64,000 nt of DNA from Nitrobacter sp039808345. GTDB lineage: Bacteria; Pseudomonadota; Alphaproteobacteria; Rhizobiales; Xanthobacteraceae. This document shows, piece after piece, positions 56,790 through 64,000 of this stretch (position 1 is its first letter; every line of letters starts with the position of its first letter). The stretch is taken from NCBI RefSeq assembly GCF_047824785.1, contig NZ_CP181167.1, positions 2,480,001-2,544,000 of the forward strand, in the 5' to 3' direction. The notes beneath the pieces are model-generated. The model saw only the letters and a program-made list of their open reading frames with translations. It had not been told where the DNA came from and did no database searches. A program made the translations under genes and the position numbers.

Positions 56790-56911
56790 GGAGCATGATC
56801 CCGAAAAGTGGAAATCGGTTTTCGGAAAAGATCATGCTCGAACAAAAAGATAAACGACGAGTCTGATTCAACGCGGTTGAATCGGATTCAACGCAGTTGA
56901 ACCAGACTCTA
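56790..56911. repeat. Intergenic palindromic repeat, copy 9
   Basis: GGAGCATGATCCCGAAAAGTGG with CGGTTTTCGGAAAAGATCATGCTC hairpin, then GAGTCTGATTCAACGCGGTTGAATCGGATTCAACGCAGTTGAACCAGACTC, described as blocks; contains an internal tandem of the TTGAATC..GATTCAACGC unit. Confidence 0.88.
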
Positions 56912-56948
56912 ACGAACCGGCAAATTTCCAGATCGGGTTCCAGCGAGT

Positions 56949-57191
56949 GATGGCGTTTTTGAGCGAAGCATGTCCTCGCGAGTGACCCGTGGCGAGAAGC
57001 GGGATCGCGAGAAGAGCCTGTAAAAACAACAATCTAGAGCCTTGCTTCAGATGCAGTCAGAAAGCAGGATTGTTATCAAGCACTTCCGGATAGGTAGTAT
57101 CCGGTTCGCGCGAAGAAAAATGCTCCCGATCAAGAACTTGCGCATATTCTGATCGCAGAACCGGTATCCACTTTTGCGGATTACGCGCTAG
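56949..57191. repeat. Intergenic palindromic repeat, copy 10 (decayed)
   Basis: Recognisable pieces: TTGAGCGAAGCATGTCCTCG, CTAGAGCCTTGCTTCAGATGC, ATCCGGTTCGCGCGAAG, AACCGGTATCCACTTTTGCGG. Order is that of the other copies but spacing has drifted. Confidence 0.7.
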
Positions 57192-57278
57192 GAATTCGAA
57201 GCGCCGGCAAGTATGGTGCCCGCGCGATGTCGTCGTTATCGGTGTATCGATGTCTCGCGACGACCTGAGGTTGAAAGC

Positions 57279-57524
57279 ATGTCCGATCACGTCGTTCCCC
57301 ACTTCCATAACGATTCCGGCGTCGCCGTCATTGAAATCGGCTCGCGGGAATTCATGTGCGTCGGAGCCAATCCACCCTTCGATCATCCGCACGTCTTTCT
57401 TGATCTCGGCGACGACGGCGAAATCATCTGCCCCTATTGTTCGACGCTGTATCGTTTCGCGGCCGACCTCGGTCCCGGACAGGCCCGTCCTCCCGAATGC
57501 GTGGTGAGGGACAAGGCCGCCTGA
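57279..57524 (+). CDS. Zinc-finger (zf-CHCC) domain protein, NDUFS6-like
   Basis: An 81-residue protein. The zinc motif is built from Cys28 (EFMCVGANPPFDHPHVF, also His) and CPYCSTLYRF, as in the zf-CHCC family related to the mitochondrial complex I subunit NDUFS6. Members are common in alphaproteobacteria as small complex I-associated or stand-alone proteins. ATG 57279 starts the conserved part; upstream codons are spurious. The monooxygenase gene begins 8 bases after its stop or overlaps it if an earlier start is used. Confidence 0.88.
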   Translation: MSDHVVPHFHNDSGVAVIEIGSREFMCVGANPPFDHPHVFLDLGDDGEIICPYCSTLYRFAADLGPGQARPPECVVRDKAA

Positions 57525-57532
57525 TCCACCCT

Positions 57533-58735
57533 GTGCGCACGTCACGCACAGTCGTCATCGCCGGCGCCGGAATCGGAGGCTTGACGGCAGCGCTGGCGCT
57601 GGCGGCGAGAGGGTTTCGCGTCCTCATCATCGAAACGGCCGAACGCCTCGAAGAGGCCGGCGCGGGACTGCAGCTTTCGCCAAATGCAACGCGTATCCTG
57701 ATCGAACTCGGCCTGCACGAGCGGCTGTCCGCCCGCGCGCTGGTTCCGGAAGCCGTCAGCATCATGAGCGCAAGGCGCGGCGGCGAGATCTGCCGCCTCC
57801 CGCTCGGCGAGGCCGCCGCCTCGCGCGCCGGTGCGCCGTACTGGGTGATGCATCGCGCCGATCTGCAGGCGGCGCTGCTGGAGCAGGTCCGCGATCATCC
57901 CGGCATCGAACTGCGTCTCGGCGCCAACGTCGAAGACGCGGCCGCGTACGCCACCGGCGCGAACGCCGGGGTATGCGGCGGCACGACAGGTTCACGGGAT
58001 ACCGCATGGGCGCTGATCGGCGCCGACGGCGTGTGGTCCACCTTGCGCAGGCGGCTTTTTCCGAATGCAGCGGCGCTGTTTTCCGGCCTGATCGCCTGGC
58101 GCGGGACCGTCGAGGCCGCACGGCTCCCGCGTGACATGACCGGGCCGCGCATACAGCTCTGGATGGGTCCGGGCGCTCATCTCGTGACCTATCCGATGTC
58201 GGGAGGGCACCGAATCAACCTGGTCGCCGTCGTTACCGGCGGCTGGACTGAGCCCGGCTGGAACGCGTCGGCAGATGCCGCGGAGATCCAACGCGCGTTC
58301 GCGCAAGCGAGCTGGCCCGAGTCCGCGCGCCTGATGATCGACGCGGTCGGCCACTGGCACAAATGGGCGCTGTTCACGATTCCGCCGATGGCCGCGTGGC
58401 ACCGCGACAACACGACTCTGCTCGGCGATGCCGCCCATGCGATGCTGCCCTTCGCCGCGCAGGGTGCGGGCATGGCGATCGAGGATGCCGCGATTCTGGC
58501 GCGGTGCCTCGGCGAAGCCGCGAACGGAGACGCCGAAAGCGCCGCGTCCGCGCTGGCGCGTTATGCCGGGCTGCGGCGCGCGCGCGTCGCGCGGGTGCAG
58601 GAAACCGCGCAACTGAACGGACGTATCTACCATCTCGGGGGCATCGCCGCCTCGGCGCGCGACTTCGCGATCAGAGCGATGGGCCCACGGCGTATGCTGG
58701 CGCGTCAGGACTGGATCTACAGTTGGCGGCCCTGA
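57533..58735 (+). CDS. FAD-dependent aromatic-ring-type monooxygenase
   Basis: A 400-residue class A flavoprotein monooxygenase similar to salicylate/3-hydroxybenzoate hydroxylases. FAD site: VVIAGAGIGGLTAALALAARG (GxGxxG), the second motif GADGVWSTLRR, and LLGDAAHAMLPFAAQGAGMAIEDAAIL. Substrate is unknown. GTG 57533 fits the usual N-terminus, but ATG 57497 inside the zinc-finger gene is possible. Close spacing suggests cotranscription with the zinc-finger gene. Confidence 0.92.
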   Translation: MRTSRTVVIAGAGIGGLTAALALAARGFRVLIIETAERLEEAGAGLQLSPNATRILIELGLHERLSARALVPEAVSIMSARRGGEICRLPLGEAAASRAGAPYWVMHRADLQAALLEQVRDHPGIELRLGANVEDAAAYATGANAGVCGGTTGSRDTAWALIGADGVWSTLRRRLFPNAAALFSGLIAWRGTVEAARLPRDMTGPRIQLWMGPGAHLVTYPMSGGHRINLVAVVTGGWTEPGWNASADAAEIQRAFAQASWPESARLMIDAVGHWHKWALFTIPPMAAWHRDNTTLLGDAAHAMLPFAAQGAGMAIEDAAILARCLGEAANGDAESAASALARYAGLRRARVARVQETAQLNGRIYHLGGIAASARDFAIRAMGPRRMLARQDWIYSWRP

Positions 58736-58795
58736 ACCGGGCGGACTCAAACTCGATAAACGGCGCTGTCGGAGCGCCCCGGTGCAACGCAGGCT

Positions 58796-59185
58796 TCACC
58801 TGCGGGGGTCGCCTGCGGGCGTCTCCTGCGCCGCCGAAGCCTGGTCACACTTGTTTTTCCGCCACGTCTCATCGGCAAGTTTGGCCGACGCGCGCGTGGT
58901 AATGTAGTCGTTGCGATACGCCAGCTCGGCGACAGCGGTCCCCGCGACGCCGGTATGAGCCTTTTCGATCAGCCCCTGCAACTCCGCCGTACGTGTCGCC
59001 AGATATTTGCGTTGCGCATCGAGCTGCGGGCAATCATAGAGATCATACGCTGCGGGATCGACGAACGCGCCCGAGACGGCCCCGTCGCCGAGATTGGCGC
59101 AACCGCCGAGACCGCCGCCGATGATCAGCAAAGCAATGAACACGGGCAGCCGCAGACGAAAGTCATTCACGGTCCGGTGCCGCAT
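58796..59185 (-). CDS. Putative lipoprotein of unknown function
   Basis: About 129 residues from ATG 59185. The N-terminal segment RLRLPVFIALLIIGGGLGGC ends in a lipobox-like LGGC (Cys near residue 29), so a lipid-anchored periplasmic protein is expected. The mature region is helical (LDAQRKYLATRTAELQGLIEKAHTG). A longer frame to 59296 overlaps the aminopeptidase stop and is less likely. No family recognised. Confidence 0.75.
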   Translation of the reverse strand: MRHRTVNDFRLRLPVFIALLIIGGGLGGCANLGDGAVSGAFVDPAAYDLYDCPQLDAQRKYLATRTAELQGLIEKAHTGVAGTAVAELAYRNDYITTRASAKLADETWRKNKCDQASAAQETPAGDPRR

Positions 59186-59271
59186 GGGTCCCCATTGACG
59201 AAGCCGGGCCATACGCCCGGCAAACTGCGAAAAAGCACCGGCTCGTGACCGCATTGAGGCCGATCGGGCGA

Positions 59272-60543
59272 TCAGGCGCGAGCGGCTTGCGCCCACTCGC
59301 CCTTACGGAAAACGGGAACACGACTGCCGTCGCCGCGTATGCCGTCGATATCGGTCTCGCCTGACCCGATCATCCAGTCGATATGAATGAAGCTCTTGTT
59401 GCCGCCCTGCGCTGCGATCTGCTCCGGCGACAGCTTCTCGCCGCCGACGAAGCACTTCGAATAGCACTGACCGAGCGCGATGTGGCTCGCCGCGTTTTCG
59501 TCGAACAGCGTGTTGTAGAACAACAGCCCGCTCTTCGAAATCGGCGAGGAATGCGGCACCAGCGCCACCTCTCCGAGCCGCCGCGCACCCTCGTCCGTAT
59601 CCAGCACCTTGTTGAGCACGTCGGCGCCGCGCGACGCCTGAGCCTCGACGATCCGCCCCTGCTCGAAGCGCACCGCGATGCCGTCGATCAGCGTGCCCTG
59701 ATACGACAGCGGCTTGGTGCTTCGGACATGCCCTTCGACCCGCAAGGCATGAGGCGTCGTGAACACCTCCTCGGTCGGGATGTTCGGATTGCAGATGATG
59801 CCATTCCTGGCCATGGACGCGCCGCCCACCCATTCATGACCGTCGGCCAGGCCGACCGTGAGGTCGGTGCCGGGGCCGGCGTAATGCAAGGCATGGAAGC
59901 GCTGGCCGTTGAGCCAGTCGGTCCACTGGCGCAGCGCCGCATTGTGCGCGGTCCAGTTCGCGACCGGATCATCGTCGTCGACGCGCGAGGCGGAAAAAAT
60001 CGCGTCCGCCAGCTTGGCCACCGCGCCGTCCGCGCTGTCGTCGGGAAACATCAGGCTGGCCCACGCCGCGCCCGGATAAGCGACGATATTCCAGTTGACG
60101 TCGAAGCCGACGATCTTCTCAAGCGCCGGCTGGTAGGCCATGGAGTTCGCCTTGTTGGCGCGGGCAACTTTCGCCGCGTCCTCGCCCGACAGCAGCATCG
60201 GATTGTCGCCGACGATGGCGAGCCGCGCGGTGTTGGCGGCGAACGCCTTCGCCATGCCCTCATAGAGCCATCCGGCGGCGCGATCGAAACTCTCGTCCGT
60301 CCCGAACCTGAAGCGCGACAACGTGATGTCTTCATCGGAGAAAAACGGCGTCACCAGCCCCGCCCCCGCCTTGTAGGCATGTTCGGCGATCCGCCGGACC
60401 AGCGGCAACGCCACCGCGGGCGCGGTGATCAGAAGGTCCTGTCCCGGCGCAAGTTGCAGGCCGACCCTGACCGCGACTTCCGCCAGACGATCCAGCTTCA
60501 CCGGATCGATCGGCGTGACGATATTGCGCTGATGCTGGGTCAT
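59272..60543 (-). CDS. M29 family aminopeptidase
   Basis: Metal-dependent aminopeptidase of 423 residues (AmpS/PepS, thermophilic-type M29 family). Two metal-binding regions are visible: NIPTEEVFTTPHALRVEG (Glu and His) and the C-terminal LVPHSSPISKSGLLFYNTLFDENAASHIALG plus SFIHIDWMIGSGETDIDG (His and Asp). It is followed by the lipoprotein gene on the same strand, 86 bases away. Confidence 0.93.
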   Translation of the reverse strand: MTQHQRNIVTPIDPVKLDRLAEVAVRVGLQLAPGQDLLITAPAVALPLVRRIAEHAYKAGAGLVTPFFSDEDITLSRFRFGTDESFDRAAGWLYEGMAKAFAANTARLAIVGDNPMLLSGEDAAKVARANKANSMAYQPALEKIVGFDVNWNIVAYPGAAWASLMFPDDSADGAVAKLADAIFSASRVDDDDPVANWTAHNAALRQWTDWLNGQRFHALHYAGPGTDLTVGLADGHEWVGGASMARNGIICNPNIPTEEVFTTPHALRVEGHVRSTKPLSYQGTLIDGIAVRFEQGRIVEAQASRGADVLNKVLDTDEGARRLGEVALVPHSSPISKSGLLFYNTLFDENAASHIALGQCYSKCFVGGEKLSPEQIAAQGGNKSFIHIDWMIGSGETDIDGIRGDGSRVPVFRKGEWAQAARA

Positions 60544-60590
60544 GCGAACTTATCCCGATAAATGGCGCGGGCTGAATCAGGGCCGCCGAC

Positions 60591-60692
60591 TAGAGCATGA
60601 TCCCGAAAAGTGGAAACCGGTTTTCGGGTAAGATCATGCTCTGACAAAAAATAAGCGACGAGTCTGATTCAACGCAGTTGAAACAGACTCTA
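60591..60692. repeat. Intergenic palindromic repeat, copy 11
   Basis: TAGAGCATGATCCCGAAAAG ... CGGTTTTCGGGTAAGATCATGCTCT hairpin and GAGTCTGATTCAACGCAGTTGAAACAGACTCTA; described as blocks. The right edge provides the TAG stop of the minus-strand gene at 60690. Confidence 0.9.
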
Positions 60693-60872
60693 GCCGTCAG
60701 GCGTCGTCTTGAAGCGTCCGACCAGACGCTCCCCGTCCCACATTTCCACATGACGGACGCCAACCAATCTCTTCGCGGCTTCGATGGCCTGGGCGTCGTC
60801 ATCGCACACGATGAGCGTGTCGCTCTGGATGTGGCCTTTGTCGTTAAGGATGTAGACTCGATAATCGGTCAC
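60690..60872 (-). CDS. Small unknown protein (60 residues)
   Basis: GTG 60872 with GGAG about 10 bases upstream opens a 60-residue frame: TDYRVYILNDKGHIQSDTLIVCDDDAQAIEAAKRLVGVRHVEMWDGERLVGRF, given here only as landmarks YRVYILNDKGHI and HVEMWDGERLVG. The alternating beta-alpha pattern with a D/A-rich helix resembles small unnamed proteins common in Bradyrhizobiaceae. Its TAG comes from the adjacent palindromic repeat. The longer frame through the tRNA is spurious. Confidence 0.65.
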   Translation of the reverse strand: MTDYRVYILNDKGHIQSDTLIVCDDDAQAIEAAKRLVGVRHVEMWDGERLVGRFKTTPDG

Positions 60873-60944
60873 CTGATCCTGTCTCCAGATTTTCGCTATC
60901 ACCGGCGCGCCTGCGGGCGGAGCGGGCCGGCGCCGGTTCACAAA

Positions 60945-61033
60945 TGGTGCCCCCAACCCGAGTCGAACGGGTACGTCCCTGACGGGACTACAGATTTTAA
61001 GTCTGTTGCGTCTACCAGTTTCGCCATGGGGGC
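60945..61033 (-). tRNA. tRNA-Leu, anticodon UAA
   Basis: Minus-strand class II tRNA with long variable arm. The acceptor pairs GCCCCCA (61033 down) with TGGGGGC, the anticodon loop is ACTTAAAATC with TAA, the T arm contains GTTCGACTC, and CCA is encoded (TGG at 60945-60947 on the plus strand). Total 89 bases with CCA. Confidence 0.96.
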
Positions 61034-61188
61034 GGTGATTCCAAGTCCCTTCGTCTACCGATTCCGCCATGCCCGCGCGCTTTTCTTTTCAGACACTTAG
61101 AGAGGAAATGCAATGGCGGTATTGCAAACGACCCGCGCGTTCTGCAAATGCGTGCACTCGGCAATGAAACGATGCAGGAGATGCACCC

Positions 61189-61587
61189 ATGACCTCAACC
61201 GACGACGTGACGAACCTGGTGGAGCGGTTGCGGCAAGACGCCGAGATGCTCAGGGACGGCTATCAGAGCAACCTCACCGAGCTTTGGCACGGCGTCGTCG
61301 TGAAGGATGCCGCGAAGGCTTGCGCGGAAGCCGCCGACCTCATCGAATCCCAGGCTCAGGCGATAAGCAACGCCAAGGCGGAATGGGATGCATTGGATCA
61401 ATCCCACCGATCCATCGGCGAGCAACTCGGCAACGAAGGCAGGCGTCGTATCGCCGCCGAAACCAGATTGAAAGAGGCGGAGAAGGTGGTCGAACTGGTC
61501 GCGGCGATGCGAATTAACAACTCCGAGCAGATTCGACTTGTGACGCGCGCCCGCTCCTATCTCGCTTCAAAGAAAGCGGAAGAATAA
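61189..61587 (+). CDS. Coiled-coil protein of unknown function
   Basis: A 132-residue acidic, almost fully helical protein (VTNLVERLRQDAEMLRDG, AAKACAEAADLIESQAQAI, TRLKEAEKVVELVAAMR) with GGAG upstream of ATG 61189. The first 60 residues resemble small phage or prophage proteins that carry an LxERLR...AADxIE pattern, but I cannot name a family. It lies next to a tRNA gene and could be a relic of a mobile element. Confidence 0.6.
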   Translation: MTSTDDVTNLVERLRQDAEMLRDGYQSNLTELWHGVVVKDAAKACAEAADLIESQAQAISNAKAEWDALDQSHRSIGEQLGNEGRRRIAAETRLKEAEKVVELVAAMRINNSEQIRLVTRARSYLASKKAEE

Positions 61588-61602
61588 CAAGCGCCGCGCG
61601 CA

Positions 61603-62208
61603 TTACGCAGCCTTCTTTCGTTGCAGCGCCTCGCGGAGCAGCGGCAGACGGTCGTTGCCGAAGTACATGTCGGTCTTGTTCAGGAAGATCGTCGGCGATC
61701 CGAACGCGCCGCGCGCGATCGCCTCGTCGGTATTGGCCTTGAGTTCGTTCTTGATGCCCTCATCCCCGATACCGTTCAAAAGCTTCTCAGGGTCGATGTC
61801 GAGCGATTTGCAGATCTCGGCCAGCACCGGCTCCCGCGAGATGTCCTTGTCATCGCGCCAATAGGCTTCGAACACCGCCCTCGCGAACGGCACCATCGCG
61901 TCATTGCCGAGCCATAGACAGCCACGCATGGCCTTGACGCTGTTCACCGGAAACACGGTCGGCGGCATCCTGATCGTGAGCCCCGCCAGTCGTGCCCAAT
62001 CCGCGAGATCCTTCTTCGTGTAGTTGACCTTCGCCGCCACCGGATTTTCCCGCGCGGCGGAAACGCCCGGATTGACGGCATTGAAAATCCCGCCGACCAG
62101 AACCGGCCGCCAGGAAATCTGCTCACCGAATTCTTTCGCCAGCGGCTGGATGTTGTGGAAGGCGAGATAGGTCCAGGGACTGGCGCAATCGAAGAAGAAT
62201 TCGATCAT
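61603..62208 (-). CDS. DsbA-fold 2-hydroxychromene-2-carboxylate isomerase family protein
   Basis: A 201-residue thioredoxin-superfamily protein of the HCCA isomerase/GST-kappa group. The N-terminal active-site segment is FFFDCASPWTYLAFHNI, with the Ser-Pro pair near residue 10; further landmarks are FPVNSVKAMRGCLWLG and the C-terminal GAFGSPTIFLNKTDMYFGNDRLPLL. Whether the substrate is a chromene carboxylate or another aromatic or glutathione adduct is unknown. Confidence 0.9.
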   Translation of the reverse strand: MIEFFFDCASPWTYLAFHNIQPLAKEFGEQISWRPVLVGGIFNAVNPGVSAARENPVAAKVNYTKKDLADWARLAGLTIRMPPTVFPVNSVKAMRGCLWLGNDAMVPFARAVFEAYWRDDKDISREPVLAEICKSLDIDPEKLLNGIGDEGIKNELKANTDEAIARGAFGSPTIFLNKTDMYFGNDRLPLLREALQRKKAA

Positions 62209-62479
62209 GGGATGTTTCCTTTAATTCTTCCGATCGGCTTGGCCCGGCGACCCATGGCTTGTCAACCTTGACACAAGGCGGGTGTGACGCTCAGGATTCG
62301 ATGTCACGATGTCGACCATAGGAAGGATCCGTCGCACTTTTGTGTCGCATCACGCGTATGTCGCATCACGCCGCGCCCGCAATGCGCGCGCGGCGGATCA
62401 CAGCGTGACGCATGACCCGGTTTTGAAAACAGGACGCGCGTTTTCTTTTCCTGTTGCAGGCAGGAACGGCGGAAATTTT

Positions 62480-62986
62480 CTACGCCGCGCCGTCGCGCAA
62501 TGGCGGAGCGAAGGCAAGATCGAGATCCCACGGAAAATAGATCCAGGTATCCTGCGAAACCTCGGTGATGAACGTATCGACCAGCGGCTTGCCGAGCGGC
62601 TTGGCGTAGACGGTCGCGAAATGCGCATCCGGAATCATGCCGCGCACCACGCGCGCGGTGGCGCCGGTGTCGACAAGATCGTCGACGACCAGAAGATTCT
62701 TGCCTGAGCCGCCGCCGAGCTTCACTGTCATATCGGAGATGCCTTTCAGCACCTTCAATTCGCTTTTGTGGAGGTGATCGTAGCTTGCGATACACACCGT
62801 ATCGATCACGCGGACACCGAGTTCGCGCGCCACGATCGCGGCGGGAACGAGACCGCCGCGGGTGATCGCGACCACCGCATGGAAGGGACCGGTCTCGTTC
62901 AACCGCCAGCTCAAGGCGCGGCAGTCGCGATGAAACTGGTCCCAGGACACCGGAAAAGCCTTGTCGGGTGTTTTGTGAGCGGTCAC
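62480..62986 (-). CDS. gpt: Xanthine-guanine phosphoribosyltransferase
   Basis: Purine salvage enzyme converting xanthine, guanine or hypoxanthine to the nucleotide with PRPP. The 168-residue protein has the PRPP motif LLVVDDLVDTGATAR (residues about 99-113), the N-terminal ITRGGLVPAAIVARELG and the C-terminal WIYFPWD substrate loop characteristic of Gpt. ATG 62986 gives the normal length. Confidence 0.94.
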   Translation of the reverse strand: MTAHKTPDKAFPVSWDQFHRDCRALSWRLNETGPFHAVVAITRGGLVPAAIVARELGVRVIDTVCIASYDHLHKSELKVLKGISDMTVKLGGGSGKNLLVVDDLVDTGATARVVRGMIPDAHFATVYAKPLGKPLVDTFITEVSQDTWIYFPWDLDLAFAPPLRDGAA

Positions 62987-63087
62987 TTGGTGATTTCCGT
63001 CAGGATTGTTTTCTTGATAGCGCTTGTCGAGCGAAGCATGTCCCTGGACTTGAGCGCAAGCACGCCAACCAGAACAACGAGTGATCG

Positions 63088-63828
63088 TTACTGGGGCAGC
63101 TTGAGAGTCGCCAGCATCGCCTTCACGGCGTCCATTGCCGTTGTCAGGCTGGCCTGATCGCGGGATCGCACCACGATGCTCGTGTTCGGCGTTCCGTTCT
63201 CGTCGAGAAACGGATAACTGCCGATGGCGGTGTCCGGATGCGCGTTGGCGATCTCGCGCAGCGGCGTGCCGATGTCACCTTCACGGCAATTGCCGCGCAC
63301 CGATTCCGACAGCATCCGATCGCCGACCCGCAGCGTCGGCGCGACGATATCCATCATCGCCTGCATGATCGAAGGCACGCCCGCCATGACGATGACATTG
63401 CCGATCCGGAAACCGGGCGCCAGAATGGTTGCGCTTTGAATCGGTTCGGCCCCCTGGGGAATGCGCGCCATCCGCAACCGCGCCTCATTCAACTCGCCGG
63501 GCTTCTGGTAGCGCTCCTTGAAACGCGCCACCACCTCGGGATGATAATCGATGCTGACATCCAGGGCTTTCGCGACGCTGTCGGCGGTGATGTCGTCATG
63601 TGTCGGGCCGATCCCTCCGGTCGTGAAGACGTAGGTGTAACGCGCGCGAAGCGCGTTCACCGCCGCGACGATATCGGCCTCGTCGTCGGCGACGATGCGC
63701 ACCTCCTTGAGATCGATTCCGATATTCGTCAGGTATTCCGCGATGAATCCGATGTTCTTGTCCTTCGTCCTGCCGGACAGGATTTCATCTCCGATCACCA
63801 GAACGCCCGCGGTGACAATATCACCCAT
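63088..63828 (-). CDS. CinA N-terminal/MoaB-like competence-damage family protein
   Basis: A 246-residue protein with only the MoCF (molybdopterin-binding) domain of CinA: GVLVIGDEILSGRTKDKN (residues about 7-24), FTTGGIGPTHDDITADSVAKAL and MAGVPSIMQAM. The C-terminal NMN-deamidase domain of full CinA is missing, which is usual for alphaproteobacterial homologues. Pyrophosphatase or deamidation activities are not predictable. GAGGAGAGG precedes ATG 63828. Confidence 0.9.
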   Translation of the reverse strand: MGDIVTAGVLVIGDEILSGRTKDKNIGFIAEYLTNIGIDLKEVRIVADDEADIVAAVNALRARYTYVFTTGGIGPTHDDITADSVAKALDVSIDYHPEVVARFKERYQKPGELNEARLRMARIPQGAEPIQSATILAPGFRIGNVIVMAGVPSIMQAMMDIVAPTLRVGDRMLSESVRGNCREGDIGTPLREIANAHPDTAIGSYPFLDENGTPNTSIVVRSRDQASLTTAMDAVKAMLATLKLPQ

Positions 63829-64000
63829 CACCTCTCCTCGCCGTCAGCAGGCTCTTGCCCCTCGCCACGGACCTGCCGCTTCATGGCGGGCGTGGCGCGT
63901 CATGTGCCGGGCGCACGCCGGAAGACCGGAAATTTCAGGCGCGATCGGGCGCCGGGACGCAACGCGCCCCATCAGAAGGAAACGATCCTGACGCGGATGC

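Larger units (their letters stand above)
56663..57278. other. Long intergenic region made mostly of repeats
   Basis: About 615 bases without a gene. It holds a good copy of the palindromic repeat (56790-56911) and a decayed composite (56949-57191). The last 85 bases lead to the zinc-finger gene. Confidence 0.6.

Noticed and set aside
56868..56911. Tandem GATTCAACGC-type units, considered as a small CRISPR-like array (also at 42945-42980).
   Set aside because: Only two or three units without regular spacers, no cas genes, and the units are arms of the intergenic palindromic repeat.
60690..61070. A 126-codon minus-strand frame.
   Set aside because: Its first half reads through the tRNA-Leu gene; only the part from GTG 60872 looks like a protein.

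Overview
The window looks like a chromosome segment of an alphaproteobacterium of the Bradyrhizobiaceae (Nitrobacter / Bradyrhizobium / Rhodopseudomonas relatives). The grounds are high GC with strong C/G third positions, the gene order guaB-rsmB-guaA, families common in Rhizobiales (DUF1491, DUF3126, BTLCP-type transglutaminase-like protein, Tim44-like membrane protein, paired PilZ domains), and a dense family of intergenic palindromic repeats. An inorganic-carbon transporter gene (dabA) would suit a carbon-fixing member such as Nitrobacter. Genus is an inference; no rRNA gene is present.

Positions 1-17.8 kb form an accessory region that abuts the 3' end of guaA. A P4-type tyrosine integrase and an AlpA-like regulator lie next to guaA, a known island integration hotspot. 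The rest is an orphan dabA, two tandem small paralogous unknown genes, the debris of a ferric-siderophore/cobalamin-type ABC importer (substrate-binding fragment, intact ATPase, half permease), and a nest of insertion sequences: IS21-A carries an IS200-like element in istA and a second IS21 (IS21-B, with 8-bp target duplication) in istB, followed by an IS110-family element. Beyond it is an IrtB/YbtQ-like ABC exporter-fold gene broken by one amber codon at the Q-loop glutamine.

Positions 17.8-42.8 kb are ordinary chromosome: purine genes (guaA, guaB) with rsmB, rRNA methyltransferase rlmE, a Ppx/GppA phosphatase, an ABC-F (Uup) ATPase, and a compact minus-strand valine/isobutyrate degradation cluster (thiolase, mmsA, acyl-CoA dehydrogenase, 3-hydroxyisobutyryl-CoA hydrolase, mmsB, MaoC hydratase). 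A SET-domain protein with a very basic tail follows.

Positions 42.8-64 kb hold purB, a double-PilZ protein, and a phosphate-selective-type porin of foreign look. The porin is split by an IS3-family element (3-bp target duplication) and bracketed by an imperfect repeat of the last codons of the PilZ gene. Next come a BTLCP protein, FKBP isomerase, gamma-carbonic anhydrase-like protein, cysE, several unknown membrane proteins, a FAD monooxygenase, an M29 aminopeptidase, tRNA-Leu(UAA), a DsbA-fold isomerase, a xanthine phosphoribosyltransferase and a CinA-N/MoaB-like protein.

A repeat family of about ten copies (hairpins with TAGAGC...GCTCTA edges) punctuates the core region and supplies the stop codon of at least three genes. 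The most unusual points are the small tandem gene pair beside dabA, the porin insertion footprint in the PilZ gene, the IS nest with datable order, the repeat-derived stop codons, and the integrase-side inverted/direct repeats.
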